Assembly (NCBI GenBank): GCA_963825425.1
Contig: CAWGTF010000015.1
Location: 1 to 64,000, forward strand
Direction: 5' to 3'
Length of the DNA: 64,000 nt
DNA from: PALSA-607 sp963825425
Lineage (GTDB): Bacteria; Actinomycetota; Actinomycetes; Acidothermales; Acidothermaceae
Below are positions 22,305 to 29,369 of this stretch, piece by piece. The position numbers were made by a program, and so were the translations under genes. Every line of letters starts with the position of its first letter. The stretch's first letter is position 1. The notes below the pieces were generated by a model that saw nothing but the letters and a program-made list of their open reading frames with translations, was not told where the DNA came from and made no database searches.

Positions 22305-23024
22305 GTGCGCATCCTGGTGGCCTCGGATCTGCACTATCGATTGCCCCACTATGACTGGCTGGTCGGAGCCGCTGCAGATGTCGACGTCGTGGCGCTGGCC
22401 GGAGATCTTGCGGACGTCGTGAGTCCGGTGCCGTTCGCTGTGCAGGTCGTCGTCCTCGAGCGCTACCTCGTCTCGATGGCCGCGCGCGCCACGGTGTTGG
22501 CCGCCTCAGGCAACCACGACCTCGACGGGCCGGGTGACCTCGGCGAGCAGGTGGCGAGTTGGTTACGAGACCTGCGACAGGACACGCTGTTGTGCGACGG
22601 CAACTCGGTCGACCTTGACGAAATCCGCTTCACGATCTGCCCGTGGTGGGACGGCCCGGCGACCCGCGACGGCGTGGGCGCCCAACTGGCGGCCGCCAGC
22701 GTCGACCGTCCGGCAACCTGGGTCTGGCTTTACCACGCCCCGCCCGCCAACACCGTGCTCTGCAACGACGGCCGGCGGGTCTTCCCCGACCATGAACTGG
22801 CGGGCTGGATCGAGCAATACCAACCCGAGCTGGTCATGTGCGGCCACATCCATCAAGCGCCCTGGGTTGATGGCGGCTCCTGGCACGCGCAACTCGGTCA
22901 CACGTGGGTGTTCAACGCGGGCAAGCAGATCGGTCCGATTCCGCCGCACATCACCATCGATACCGAGAGCGGGACGGCGGAGTGGTACGGGGTCTTCAGC
23001 TCAGAGACAGTGAACTGGCGCTAG
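22305..23024 (+). CDS. calcineurin-like metallophosphoesterase (239 aa)
   Basis: The motif order of a two-metal phosphoesterase is complete: ASDLHYR (D-x-H), AGDLAD (GD), SGNHDLDG (GNHD), WLYHAPP (H), and CGHIHQAP (GHIH). No signal peptide or membrane helix is present, so it probably acts in the cytoplasm on a phosphate mono- or diester whose identity I cannot tell. GTG 22305 gives MRILVASDLHYR directly at the first motif, as is usual in this family; no better start exists upstream. The gene is divergent from the surface-protein gene (start 22170) across 134 bp. Its last codons and stop lie in copy 1 of a 21-bp direct repeat. Confidence 0.85.
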   Translation: MRILVASDLHYRLPHYDWLVGAAADVDVVALAGDLADVVSPVPFAVQVVVLERYLVSMAARATVLAASGNHDLDGPGDLGEQVASWLRDLRQDTLLCDGNSVDLDEIRFTICPWWDGPATRDGVGAQLAAASVDRPATWVWLYHAPPANTVLCNDGRRVFPDHELAGWIEQYQPELVMCGHIHQAPWVDGGSWHAQLGHTWVFNAGKQIGPIPPHITIDTESGTAEWYGVFSSETVNWR

Positions 23025-23058
23025 CCAGCTCTGTGTAGTGAACTGGCGCTAGCCAGCT
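23010..23058. repeat. 21-bp perfect direct repeat with internal hairpin, covering two convergent stop codons
   Basis: Perfect 21-bp copies lie at 23010-23030 and 23038-23058 (28-bp period). Each holds CTGGC-GCTA-GCCAG, a 5-bp stem hairpin whose GCTAGC centre reads TAG on both strands. Copy 1 supplies the stop of the metallophosphoesterase; copy 2 supplies the stop of the converging cNMP-domain gene. It could serve as a weak bidirectional terminator. Confidence 0.8.
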
Positions 23059-23531
23059 TCGGGATCGCGCGCCGACCCGGTGCGCGGCTGCTTCGGGTGA
23101 TGGTGCACGAGCACATCGAGAATGCCGTCGACCATGCCGAGGTGGTCGTCGCGGTCGGCGTACTGCTGCTTGACGTCGACGAGGTACTGCGTGAGGCCGT
23201 CGAGCCGAGCGGCGGTCACCCGCAAGACCGCCAGCGCCGCACCCGGCTTGTCGCGCAGGAAGTCGAGCGGCTCCGCGATTGCGTACACCTCGACGTCCGA
23301 ACTCGCTCGTACTGTCGCGGTCGCGACCTTGTCGAGCACCACAGACATCTCCCCGAACACTGCCCCTGGGGTGTCGACCCGCGCGAACGGGACGCCGTCG
23401 CGCTCGACGTTCACGGATCCGGAGACCAGCACCAACATGCCGTCGTGGCGCACGCCCTCTTCGATGAGGACATCGCCAGCCGGCACCGAGCGCAACGGCA
23501 GGCCGTCGCAATAGTCGAGCAGTTCGGTCAC
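23049..23531 (-). CDS. cyclic-nucleotide-binding domain protein (~160 aa)
   Basis: The protein is a single cNMP-binding domain: LRSVPAGDVLIEEGVRHDGM, LVLVSGSVNVERDG, and a cassette TPGAVFGEMSVVLDKVATAT. In the cassette FGEMS is typical but the usual Arg is replaced by Lys (DKVATATV), so ligand affinity may be altered. A helical C-terminus with DGLTQYLVDVKQQYADRDDH follows, which could dimerise; no DNA-binding domain is present. The start is uncertain. GTG 23531 is the first in-frame start before the domain, without a clear ribosome site. It lies 50 bp after the ABC permease on the same strand. This is the third cNMP-binding protein in the window. Confidence 0.7.
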   Translation of the reverse strand: MTELLDYCDGLPLRSVPAGDVLIEEGVRHDGMLVLVSGSVNVERDGVPFARVDTPGAVFGEMSVVLDKVATATVRASSDVEVYAIAEPLDFLRDKPGAALAVLRVTAARLDGLTQYLVDVKQQYADRDDHLGMVDGILDVLVHHHPKQPRTGSARDPEAG

Positions 23532-23581
23532 CGGCCCATGATCGGGCCACGAATCGTTCCCAGGGAAGGGCTGACGGCCGT

Positions 23582-24425
23582 TCAGTCCGTCGTGCTTCCC
23601 GCAGTCAGACCTGCCGCGACGTACCGCTGGGAGACGAGGAAGACGAGCAGCACCGGCAGGATCGAGATGAGAACTCCCAGGGCCAGCACCGGACTGTTCC
23701 TGGGCAGCAGGATCAACCCGAGCTGCAACGGGTACTCGGTGCTGTTCGGCAGCATCGCCAGCGGCAGGAAGTAGTTGTTCCAGTTGGCCACGAAGCTGAA
23801 GAAGGCGATCAGCGCGACGACGGGTTTCGCCAGCGGCAGCGCGATCCGCAGGAACACCTGCAGCTCCGAGCAGCCGTCGATCCGACCCGCGGCCAGCAGG
23901 TCCTGCCGCGTCGCGGTGGAGAAGTGCAGGTAGGCAAGGTAGACCCCGAAGGGGAAGAACGAGAACGGCAGGATCAGCGAGAACGGGTTGCCGAGCAGGT
24001 GCACGTCGTTGAGCTCCAGGAAGACCGGCAGCACGAGCGCGAAGCCGGGGATGAGCATGACGACCAGGGTGAGGAGCAGCAGCGGGCGTCGCACCCGTGC
24101 GCCGCTGATGGCCAAGCCGTAGCCGGCCGGGATGTCGACGAGCAGCACGATGACCAGGGCAGTGCCGGCGTACTCCACCGTGTTGCCGAACCAGCCGGCG
24201 TACGCGTCGCCCTCGAACCCAGTGAGTCGGTGCCAGTTGCCGATGAGCTGGTGAATGCTCCCCCACCCGAGCGGCGCACGGGTCTCGAGTTGCTGACCGC
24301 CCTTCGTCGTCGCCAGCACGCAGCCAGAGGAGGGGGACGGCAAAGAAGACGCCGAAGAGCACCAAGATGCCGGTTCGGAGGCTGCGGCGGGCGATCGTCG
24401 CTGGGTCGCGACGGCCTCGTGTCAC
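23582..24425 (-). CDS. sugar ABC transporter permease (MalG/AraQ type), one frameshift, orphaned
   Basis: This is an inner-membrane permease with six helices. The first (GILVLFGVFFAVPLLWL) reads in one frame and the rest in another, with the change near 24310. The EAA loop that contacts the ATPase is EAA-like RIDGCSELQVFLRIALPLAK. The C-terminal VALIAFFSFVANWNNYFLPL is typical of carbohydrate-type permeases of the CUT1 class. I chose GTG 24425 because a short upstream reading frame ends at 24431-24433, six bases before it, as expected for coupled ABC-operon genes. Its partner permease, binding protein and ATPase are absent: an IS3-family element begins 44 bp upstream. It is probably nonfunctional alone. 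Confidence 0.7.
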
Positions 24426-24430
24426 GATGC

Positions 24431-24468
24431 TCAGCCCGGCCTCCATCTCAGGTCATCAACGTCGACCT
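24431..24468 (-). pseudogene. 3' remnant of the gene upstream of the ABC permease, cut by the IS
   Basis: Reading away from the IS left end, the minus strand gives an open tail coding KVDVDDLRWRPG and a TGA at 24433-24431, six bases before the permease GTG. The spacing fits a coupled ABC-operon gene whose body has been removed by the IS3 element. Twelve codons are too few to identify the family; a partner permease would be expected from gene order. Confidence 0.4.
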
Positions 24469-24492
24469 TGACCCCGAATAGTGGACCACTCT
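24469..24492. repeat. IS3 left terminal inverted repeat
   Basis: This end begins TGACCCCGAATAGTGGACCA and matches the inverted right end at about 18 of 24 positions. The outer TGACCCC and inner AGTGGACCAC blocks are identical. Confidence 0.8.
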
Positions 24493-24526
24493 TGTGACAA
24501 TTTGGCCCTGACCAGCAGGAGCCATC

Positions 24527-25697
24527 ATGCCAAGGCACTATCCCGCCGAGCTTCGGCGTCAGACCTGCGAGCGGATGCTCGCCGGCGAGGCGGTCAAGGA
24601 CCTGTCGCCGAGCTCGGCATCGCCGGAGTCACCCTCTACAAGTGGCGCCGCCAGGCGCTGATCGACGCCGGCCAGCGGCCGGGCCCAAGAGCTACGAGGC
24701 CGATCCGCTGTTGGCGGCTCGTCGGCGCATCAAAGAGCTCGAGGCCGAGCTGAAGGTGGTGAAAGCGGCGAGCGCCCTCTTCGAGGAGGGTGGCGCTGAC
24801 CCAAAAGGAAGTTCCAGGTTGTCCGAGGGCTGAACAACCTGGGCTACTCCGAACGCTTCGCCTGTCAGGTGGTCGGCCTCGACCGCTCGACCTACTACGA
24901 CATCAAGTTCCGCAAGCCCAACGACCGCGAGATCCGTCGTCTGATGCTCGCCGATGCGATCGCCGACATCCACGCCCGCTCCCGAGGCACCTACGGGATC
25001 TTGCGGATCAGGGCCGCACTCGAGATCGAACAGGGCCTCATCGTCAACACGAAGCTGGTCGAAACGGATCATGCGCGAGCTCGGCATTCAGGGGCTTGCC
25101 AGGACCGCAGGCAAGGGCTTGAAGAACCTGAAGAACGCCCCGACGTGTGAGGACCTCGTCCAGCGCGAGTTCCACCGCCACGCGCCCGAACGAGCTGTGG
25201 CTCACCGACATCACCGAGCACCCGACCGGTGAGGGCAAGCTCTATTGCTGCGTCGTGCTCGACCTCTTACTCGCGCAAGGTCGTCGGCTGGGCCATCGAT
25301 CGTCGCTGTGAATCCGCGCTCGTCAACGACGCCCTCACCAAGGCCGGCGCCTCGAGAACGACCTCGACCCGGCACACGTGATCCACTCCGATCACGGCAG
25401 CCAGTTCACTCGTGGGCCTTCACCGAGAACGTCCGACGCCTCGGACTCATCAGCTCCATGGGCACCGTCGGCGACTGCTACGACAACGCCCCCGATGGAG
25501 TCGTTCTGGGGCTCGATGCAGATCGAGCTGCTTCAACCGGCAGACGTGGCGGACCAACGTCGAGCTGGCCATCGCCATCGCCGACTACATCGAGCACTTC
25601 TACAACTCCAGCCGCGACACAGCTCGCTCGGCTATCTCACCCCGAACGAATTCGAAGACTCTACACTCGACACCACCCAGCAGGCCACGTTGTCTAA
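24527..25697 (+). pseudogene. IS3-family transposase (orfA + orfB), multiply frameshifted
   Basis: OrfA starts at ATG 24527 after a CAGGAG site: PRHYPAELRRQTCERMLAGE, then ELGIAGVTLYKWRRQALIDA (helix-turn-helix), and a leucine-zipper-like RIKELEAELKVVKAASALF. OrfB is read one base back, and an AAAAG run at 24803-24807 is the natural -1 slip site. OrfB keeps the retroviral-integrase fold: ELWLTDITEHPTGEGKLYC (first Asp), HVIHSDHGSQFT (second Asp) and SFWGSMQIELL (Glu), plus GTVGDCYDNAP. Besides the expected slip there are at least seven further frame changes (near 24600, 24685, 25065, 25185, 25265, 25350 and 25495). They either inactivate it or are consensus errors. Confidence 0.8.
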
Positions 25698-25721
25698 ACC
25701 GTGGTCCACTGAATGGGGTCA
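25698..25721. repeat. IS3 right terminal inverted repeat
   Basis: Read on the minus strand, this end begins TGACCCCATTCAGTGGACCA. It marks the right limit of the element, 12 bp from the tRNA-Ser gene. Confidence 0.8.
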
Positions 25722-25732
25722 AGGCCTACGCG

Positions 25733-25820
25733 CGGAGGGCGAAGGGATTCGAACCCTTGATGAGCTTGCACTCATAGCGGTTTTCAAGACCGCCGCCATC
25801 GGCCTCTAGGCGAGCCCTCC
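25733..25820 (-). tRNA. tRNA-Ser (anticodon UGA)
   Basis: The minus strand folds as an 88-nt class II tRNA. The acceptor stem GGAGGGC (25820-25814) pairs with GCCCTCC (25740-25734), with discriminator G. The anticodon loop CTTGAAA carries UGA (25786-25784), a long variable arm reads TATGAGTGCAAGCTCAT, and the T-loop is GGGTTCGAATCCC. CCA is not encoded. The IS3 right end lies 12 bp beyond its 3' end. Confidence 0.95.
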
Positions 25821-25913
25821 AGTCGATGAACTTACGGCACGCTCCCCGCACCGCGATGTCGGTGTCGGGTGGGCGATGCAGAGTTGTCCGCCGTCTCGAA
25901 GCGCTTCGGCTCT

Positions 25914-25977
25914 GGTCGACTGAAGGAATTCTGCGGTGTTTCCCGCGAAAAATCCGACCGAATTCCTTCACTCGACC
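25914..25977. repeat. 18-bp inverted repeat, one mismatch, 28-bp spacer
   Basis: The left arm GGTCGACTGAAGGAATTC (25914-25931) pairs with the right arm at 25960-25977 with a single C/G mismatch; the inner 11 bp are perfect. The arms flank the GTG start (25936) of a small membrane protein and lie 94 bp upstream of the tRNA-Ser 5' end on the other strand. It could form a cruciform or RNA hairpin, be an operator, or be the remnant of a small mobile element. Confidence 0.65.
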
Positions 25978-26163
25978 GCGCGGAGTGAGTACTTCGGCGC
26001 ACGTTGGGGTCTGGTCCTTGGCGCCAGCGTGTGTCTGGTCGCGGCCGCCTTCGGGGCGTTGGTGTTACGGCGAATCGCCAGGCCGGACGACGAGGGCAAC
26101 CGCCGTCCGCCTGCTCAGACCCATCCCGCGCAGGCACCCACCGGCACCTTCGCCGTTCGCTAG
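25936..26163 (+). CDS. small single-helix membrane protein (75 aa)
   Basis: The frame from GTG 25936 codes FPAKNPTEFLHSTARSEYFG, then one hydrophobic helix (WGLVLGASVCLVAAAFGALV) followed by positive residues LRRIARPDDEG and a Pro-rich tail ending TFAVR. I do not recognise it. There is no clear ribosome site, and the start lies inside the spacer of the 18-bp inverted repeat, so the gene call is tentative. A second GTG or ATG inside the frame before the helix is absent. Confidence 0.4.
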   Translation: MFPAKNPTEFLHSTARSEYFGARWGLVLGASVCLVAAAFGALVLRRIARPDDEGNRRPPAQTHPAQAPTGTFAVR

Positions 26164-26257
26164 AAAGTGGGTCTTGACGACCCGAATTGATCGCTGCTCA
26201 ACTCGGTGCCATCGCCCTGCTCGGAAGCAGCCGTTTCAGGGCACCCGAGGAGGAGCC

Positions 26258-26557
26258 ATGGTTGGAGTTCTCGTCACGTTCGCCTACGCCGGCGACTTCG
26301 ATCGCGAGCGCATCGCCAACGTCGCAGCCCACGCGCGCGACACGTTTGTCGGCATGCCGGGGCTACGGTCGAAGACCTTCACCATCGACGAATCGAGTCG
26401 GCGGGCACTGAACTTCTACGTATGGGACGACGAAGACGCGGCGCGCGCATTTTTCAACGACGCGCTCGTCGAACGAGTCACCGGCTTGTATGGGGTGAAG
26501 CCCTCGGTGGACTTCCTCGAGGTCGCGGCTCTCGTCGAAAACGCCGTCAGCGTCTAG
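26258..26557 (+). CDS. YdhR/ABM-like small ferredoxin-fold protein (99 aa)
   Basis: ATG 26258 follows GAGGAGGA at 26247-26254. The protein has the length and beta-alpha-beta pattern of the dimeric alpha/beta-barrel superfamily, to which antibiotic-biosynthesis monooxygenases and YdhR belong: VLVTFAYAGDFDRERIANVA, MPGLRSKTFTIDESSRRALN, FYVWDDEDAARAFFNDALVE, and YGVKPSVDFLEVAALVENA. The GL-x-x-K-x-F strand and YxWxxxxAA helix are typical of YdhR-like members. The substrate, if any, is unknown. It converges on the EAL regulator gene with 6 bp between stops. Confidence 0.7.
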   Translation: MVGVLVTFAYAGDFDRERIANVAAHARDTFVGMPGLRSKTFTIDESSRRALNFYVWDDEDAARAFFNDALVERVTGLYGVKPSVDFLEVAALVENAVSV

Positions 26558-26563
26558 CCTGCG

Positions 26564-27784
26564 CTAGACAGCCAAGGGCAAGGGCTCGGGTCGCGCGATG
26601 TGGAAACCCTGAACCCACTGCGCGCCAAGCCGTTCTAGGGTCTGCAACTCGTCGGCGGTCTCGACCCCTTCGGCGATGAGGTCGGAGCCGATGTCCTTGG
26701 CGAACGAGACCAGGGACGACGCGAGCGCGCGACGCGCCGGATCGTGATCGACGCCATGGGTCAACGACTGGTCGAGCTTGATGATCTCGGGCTGCAACAA
26801 CAGGATGTGCCGCATGCTCGAGAAGCCCGCGCCGGTGTCATCGATCGCGATCCGCGCACCCCGGTCGCGAAATCGCGCAATCCGGCTGCGGATCGGCCCG
26901 TAGTCGTCGACGACCACGTGCTCGGTGAGTTCGAAGACCAGGCGCGGGCAGATGGGGTCGTCGACGAGGTAGTCGAGCTTGCCCGAGAGCAGTAGTTCCG
27001 GTGACACGTTGACCGCGAGAAACGCCTCCTCGGGAAGCCTCGCGGCTTGTGCCAGCGCCGCGGAGATCGCCTTCATCTCCAGCATTGGCCCGAGACCCAC
27101 GGACGCCGCTTCTTCGAACCACAGGTCTGGAGACCGCAGTGGTTTGCCGGCGAATCGCGACAGGGCTTCGACCCCGACGATCGAGCTGTCGGTCAAGTCG
27201 ACGATCGGCTGGAAGACCATGGCCAGCGCGGAGTCGTGCGCGAGCACCTGCTCGATCCGCGCGAGGTGGCCGTGCTGTTCGCGCAGCATCCGCTCGTCGT
27301 CCTCCTTCAGCTCCTCGAGCTCGTCGCTCAACGCGGCGTTCTGTACCTGCAGCGCGCTGTGCAAGAAGCGGTTCTCGAGCATGTTGCGAACGCGCAACAC
27401 GACCTCGATCGGATCGAGCGGGGTCGCGACGAAGTCGCGCGCTCCCAGCGACAACGCTCGGTGCAAGGTGTCGGGAGTCGTGTCGCCCATCACGACGACG
27501 ACCGGAAAATGTCCGTTGCCACCGCTGGTCGCGGCGAGCTCCTCGAGCACGCCGTAACCGTCGAGCCCAGGCATGTGCAGGTCGAGCAGGATCACGTCGG
27601 GATCGGTCACGCTTGCCAAGTCGAGGCCAGCTCGCGGGTTCGTGGCGCACGCGATGTTGCGCAGACCGGCGTGCCCCAGCACCGATACAAGCGCCGCGAC
27701 GTTTCTCGGGTTGTCGTCGACAACGAGCACGCGGGCGTCAGCGAAGCGTTGTAGCACACCTTCGAGCATGTGCCTGTGCCTCAT
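26564..27784 (-). CDS. response-regulator receiver + EAL (c-di-GMP phosphodiesterase) protein
   Basis: The N-terminal receiver domain (~residues 15-135) has VLVVDDNP, the phospho-acceptor in VILLDLHMPG, and VVVMGDTTPD with ARDFVATPLD. A short coiled coil (SDELEELKEDDERMLREQHG) leads to an EAL domain (~residues 175-400) with the catalytic VGVEALSRF, NVSPELL, FELTEH, IAIDDTGAGFSSMRHI, IIKLDQSL and AEGVET. The metal-binding and catalytic acidic residues appear to be present, so it probably degrades cyclic di-GMP to pGpG under the control of an unlinked histidine kinase. Start: ATG 27784 is preferred to the TTG 27790; ATG 27769 is also possible. No GGDEF partner is nearby. Confidence 0.85.
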   Translation of the reverse strand: MRHRHMLEGVLQRFADARVLVVDDNPRNVAALVSVLGHAGLRNIACATNPRAGLDLASVTDPDVILLDLHMPGLDGYGVLEELAATSGGNGHFPVVVVMGDTTPDTLHRALSLGARDFVATPLDPIEVVLRVRNMLENRFLHSALQVQNAALSDELEELKEDDERMLREQHGHLARIEQVLAHDSALAMVFQPIVDLTDSSIVGVEALSRFAGKPLRSPDLWFEEAASVGLGPMLEMKAISAALAQAARLPEEAFLAVNVSPELLLSGKLDYLVDDPICPRLVFELTEHVVVDDYGPIRSRIARFRDRGARIAIDDTGAGFSSMRHILLLQPEIIKLDQSLTHGVDHDPARRALASSLVSFAKDIGSDLIAEGVETADELQTLERLGAQWVQGFHIARPEPLPLAV

Positions 27785-27858
27785 GGGCAAACAAGAGTCT
27801 TATGGCTGGTTTAGGACGATTTGCGGTAGCTGCCAGCCGCCGGTCGGGGGAGCCTAGG

Positions 27859-28863
27859 GTGGCGTTCGTGCACGCGATCACGATGGCCGGCCCCGGTGCG
27901 GCCGATGTCTTGGACTGGACCGAGGTGCCAGATCCCACGCCCGACCCGGCCGAGGTGGTCGTGGCGGTCCGCGCTGCTGGGGTCAATCGGGCCGACCTGT
28001 CGCAACGGGCCGGACACTATCCGCCGCCACCCGGAGCCTCGCCGATCCTCGGCCTCGAATGCTCCGGGCGCATCGTCGCCGTGGGGTCCGACGTGCAGGG
28101 CTGGCACGCTGGCGACGCAGTGTGCGCACTGCTGGCCGGTGGCGGCTACGGGGAGCAGGTCGCGGTACCGGCCGGTCAGCTCTTGCCGATTCCGGCCGGC
28201 CTGCCGCTCATCCACGCAGCGGGACTGCCCGAGGCCGCCTGCACGGTGTGGTCGACCGTCTTTCAAGCCGCGGCTGCGCGAGCCGGGGAGACGCTGCTCG
28301 TGCACGGCGGCACAAGTGGCATCGGCACGTTCGCCATCCAGCTGGCGCACGCTCTCGGCGTCCGCGTTCTCACAACGGCGGGGACGCCGGACAAATGCGC
28401 GCGGGCGATCGCGCTTGGCGCCGAGCTGGCGATCGACTACCGGCGCGACGACTTCGTCGCCGCGGTCCGCTCTCATACGGACGGCGTAGGGGTCGACGTG
28501 ATCCTCGACGTCGTCGGCGGCGAGTACCTCGGCCGCAATCTGGAGGCACTCGCGCCCGACGGACGACTCGTGATCCTCGCGATGCAACGCGGCCGCCGAG
28601 CCGAACTCGATCTCGGCCTGCTCATGGCCAAGCGCGCGACCGTGTACTCGGCTGGCTTGCGCGCCCGGCCGCTTGCTCAGAAGGCGGCGATCGTGGCCGC
28701 GGTCCGCTCGGCAGTCTGGCCGCTCGTCGAATCGGGCGCGATCGGCGTCGTCGTGCAGGCGGAGGTGCCGATGCCCAATGCTGCGCAGGCGCACCGCATC
28801 ATGGAAGCTGGCCACCACGTGGGCAAGATCCTGCTCACCCTTCCTGAGACAATCACTGCATGA
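27859..28863 (+). CDS. NADPH:quinone oxidoreductase family (zinc-free MDR) protein
   Basis: This is a medium-chain dehydrogenase/reductase of the quinone oxidoreductase/PIG3 type, 334 residues. The N-terminal GroES-like domain has VRAAGVNRADLSQRAGHYPP and ILGLECSGRIVAVGSDVQGW; the Rossmann domain has LLVHGGTSGIGTFAIQLAHA. The Cys/His zinc ligands of alcohol dehydrogenases are absent, as expected for this branch. GTG 27859 gives MAFVHAITMAGPGAADVLDW, matching family N-termini; longer upstream frames are antisense to the EAL gene. Its TGA overlaps the bpa ATG (ATGA at 28860-28863), so the two are probably translated from one message. Confidence 0.9.
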   Translation: MAFVHAITMAGPGAADVLDWTEVPDPTPDPAEVVVAVRAAGVNRADLSQRAGHYPPPPGASPILGLECSGRIVAVGSDVQGWHAGDAVCALLAGGGYGEQVAVPAGQLLPIPAGLPLIHAAGLPEAACTVWSTVFQAAAARAGETLLVHGGTSGIGTFAIQLAHALGVRVLTTAGTPDKCARAIALGAELAIDYRRDDFVAAVRSHTDGVGVDVILDVVGGEYLGRNLEALAPDGRLVILAMQRGRRAELDLGLLMAKRATVYSAGLRARPLAQKAAIVAAVRSAVWPLVESGAIGVVVQAEVPMPNAAQAHRIMEAGHHVGKILLTLPETITA

Positions 28864-29369
28864 GCATCGGCAGTACGGCAGATAACAGCGACGATCGCCC
28901 GCCCGTAGACCCGGAGGTCGTGATCGTCGGCGCCGACGACGATGACTCCAGCGGCACAGTCGCGGATCTGGTGAACCAGCCGGCCAAGGTCATGCGGATC
29001 GGCAACATGATCCGCCAGCTCCTCGAGGAGGTGCGGTCTGCGCCGCTCGATGAGGCCGGCCGCGCGCGGCTGAAGGAGATCCACGCGGCGTCCGTCAGGG
29101 AGCTCGAGAGCGGCCTGTCACCTGAACTGGTCGACGAGCTCGACCGCATCACGCTGCCGTTCAGCGAGTCCGAGGTTCCGAGCGAATCGGAGCTGCGTAT
29201 TGCACAAGCGCAGCTGGTCGGCTGGCTCGAGGGTCTCTTCCACGGAATCCAGACCGCGCTCGTCGCCCAGCAGATGGCGGCACATGCCCAACTCGAGCAA
29301 ATGCGGCGTGCCCTCCCGCCTGGCACGACCCCGGACGGGCAGCGCCCGAACCAGGGGATGTACCTCTAG
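28860..29369 (+). CDS. bpa: bacterial proteasome activator (DUF2587)
   Basis: The 169-residue protein matches the Bpa/PafE family: an acidic, disordered N-terminus (ADNSDDRPPVDPEVVIVGAD), then a four-helix core with VMRIGNMIRQLLEEVRSAPL, RARLKEIHAASVRELESGLS, ELRIAQAQLVGWLEGLFHGI and AAHAQLEQMRRALPPG. Bpa forms a dodecameric ring that docks on the 20S proteasome through a C-terminal GQYL motif and opens the gate without ATP. Here the last four residues are GMYL, keeping Tyr-Leu at the end. The position after a quinone oxidoreductase is seen in other actinobacteria. Its presence implies that the organism has a 20S proteasome. Its stop converges on the HAD gene with a 4-bp overlap. Confidence 0.92.
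   Translation: MSIGSTADNSDDRPPVDPEVVIVGADDDDSSGTVADLVNQPAKVMRIGNMIRQLLEEVRSAPLDEAGRARLKEIHAASVRELESGLSPELVDELDRITLPFSESEVPSESELRIAQAQLVGWLEGLFHGIQTALVAQQMAAHAQLEQMRRALPPGTTPDGQRPNQGMYL

Larger units (their letters stand above)
24469..25721 (+). mobile_element. IS3-family insertion sequence, 1,253 bp
   Basis: The element is bounded by ~24-bp imperfect inverted repeats that both start TGACCCC and share AGTGGACCAC, and it codes an IS3-type orfA/orfB transposase. Length and organisation fit the family. The inverted repeat can be extended outward by four matching bases on each side (CCTT and AAGG). I find no 3-4 bp target duplication: the flanks are CCT on the left and AGG on the right, so the element may have taken part in a rearrangement after insertion. 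It sits between a truncated ABC operon and tRNA-Ser(UGA), whose 3' end is 12 bp away. Confidence 0.85.

Noticed and set aside
24460..25726. Target-site duplication flanking the IS3 element
   Set aside because: CCT on the left and AGG on the right do not match as direct repeats; extending the ends by up to four bases only lengthens the inverted repeat.
27049..27858. Long 5' extension of the quinone oxidoreductase frame
   Set aside because: It runs antisense through the EAL gene and codes Arg/Ser-rich sequence; family alignment places the start at GTG 27859.
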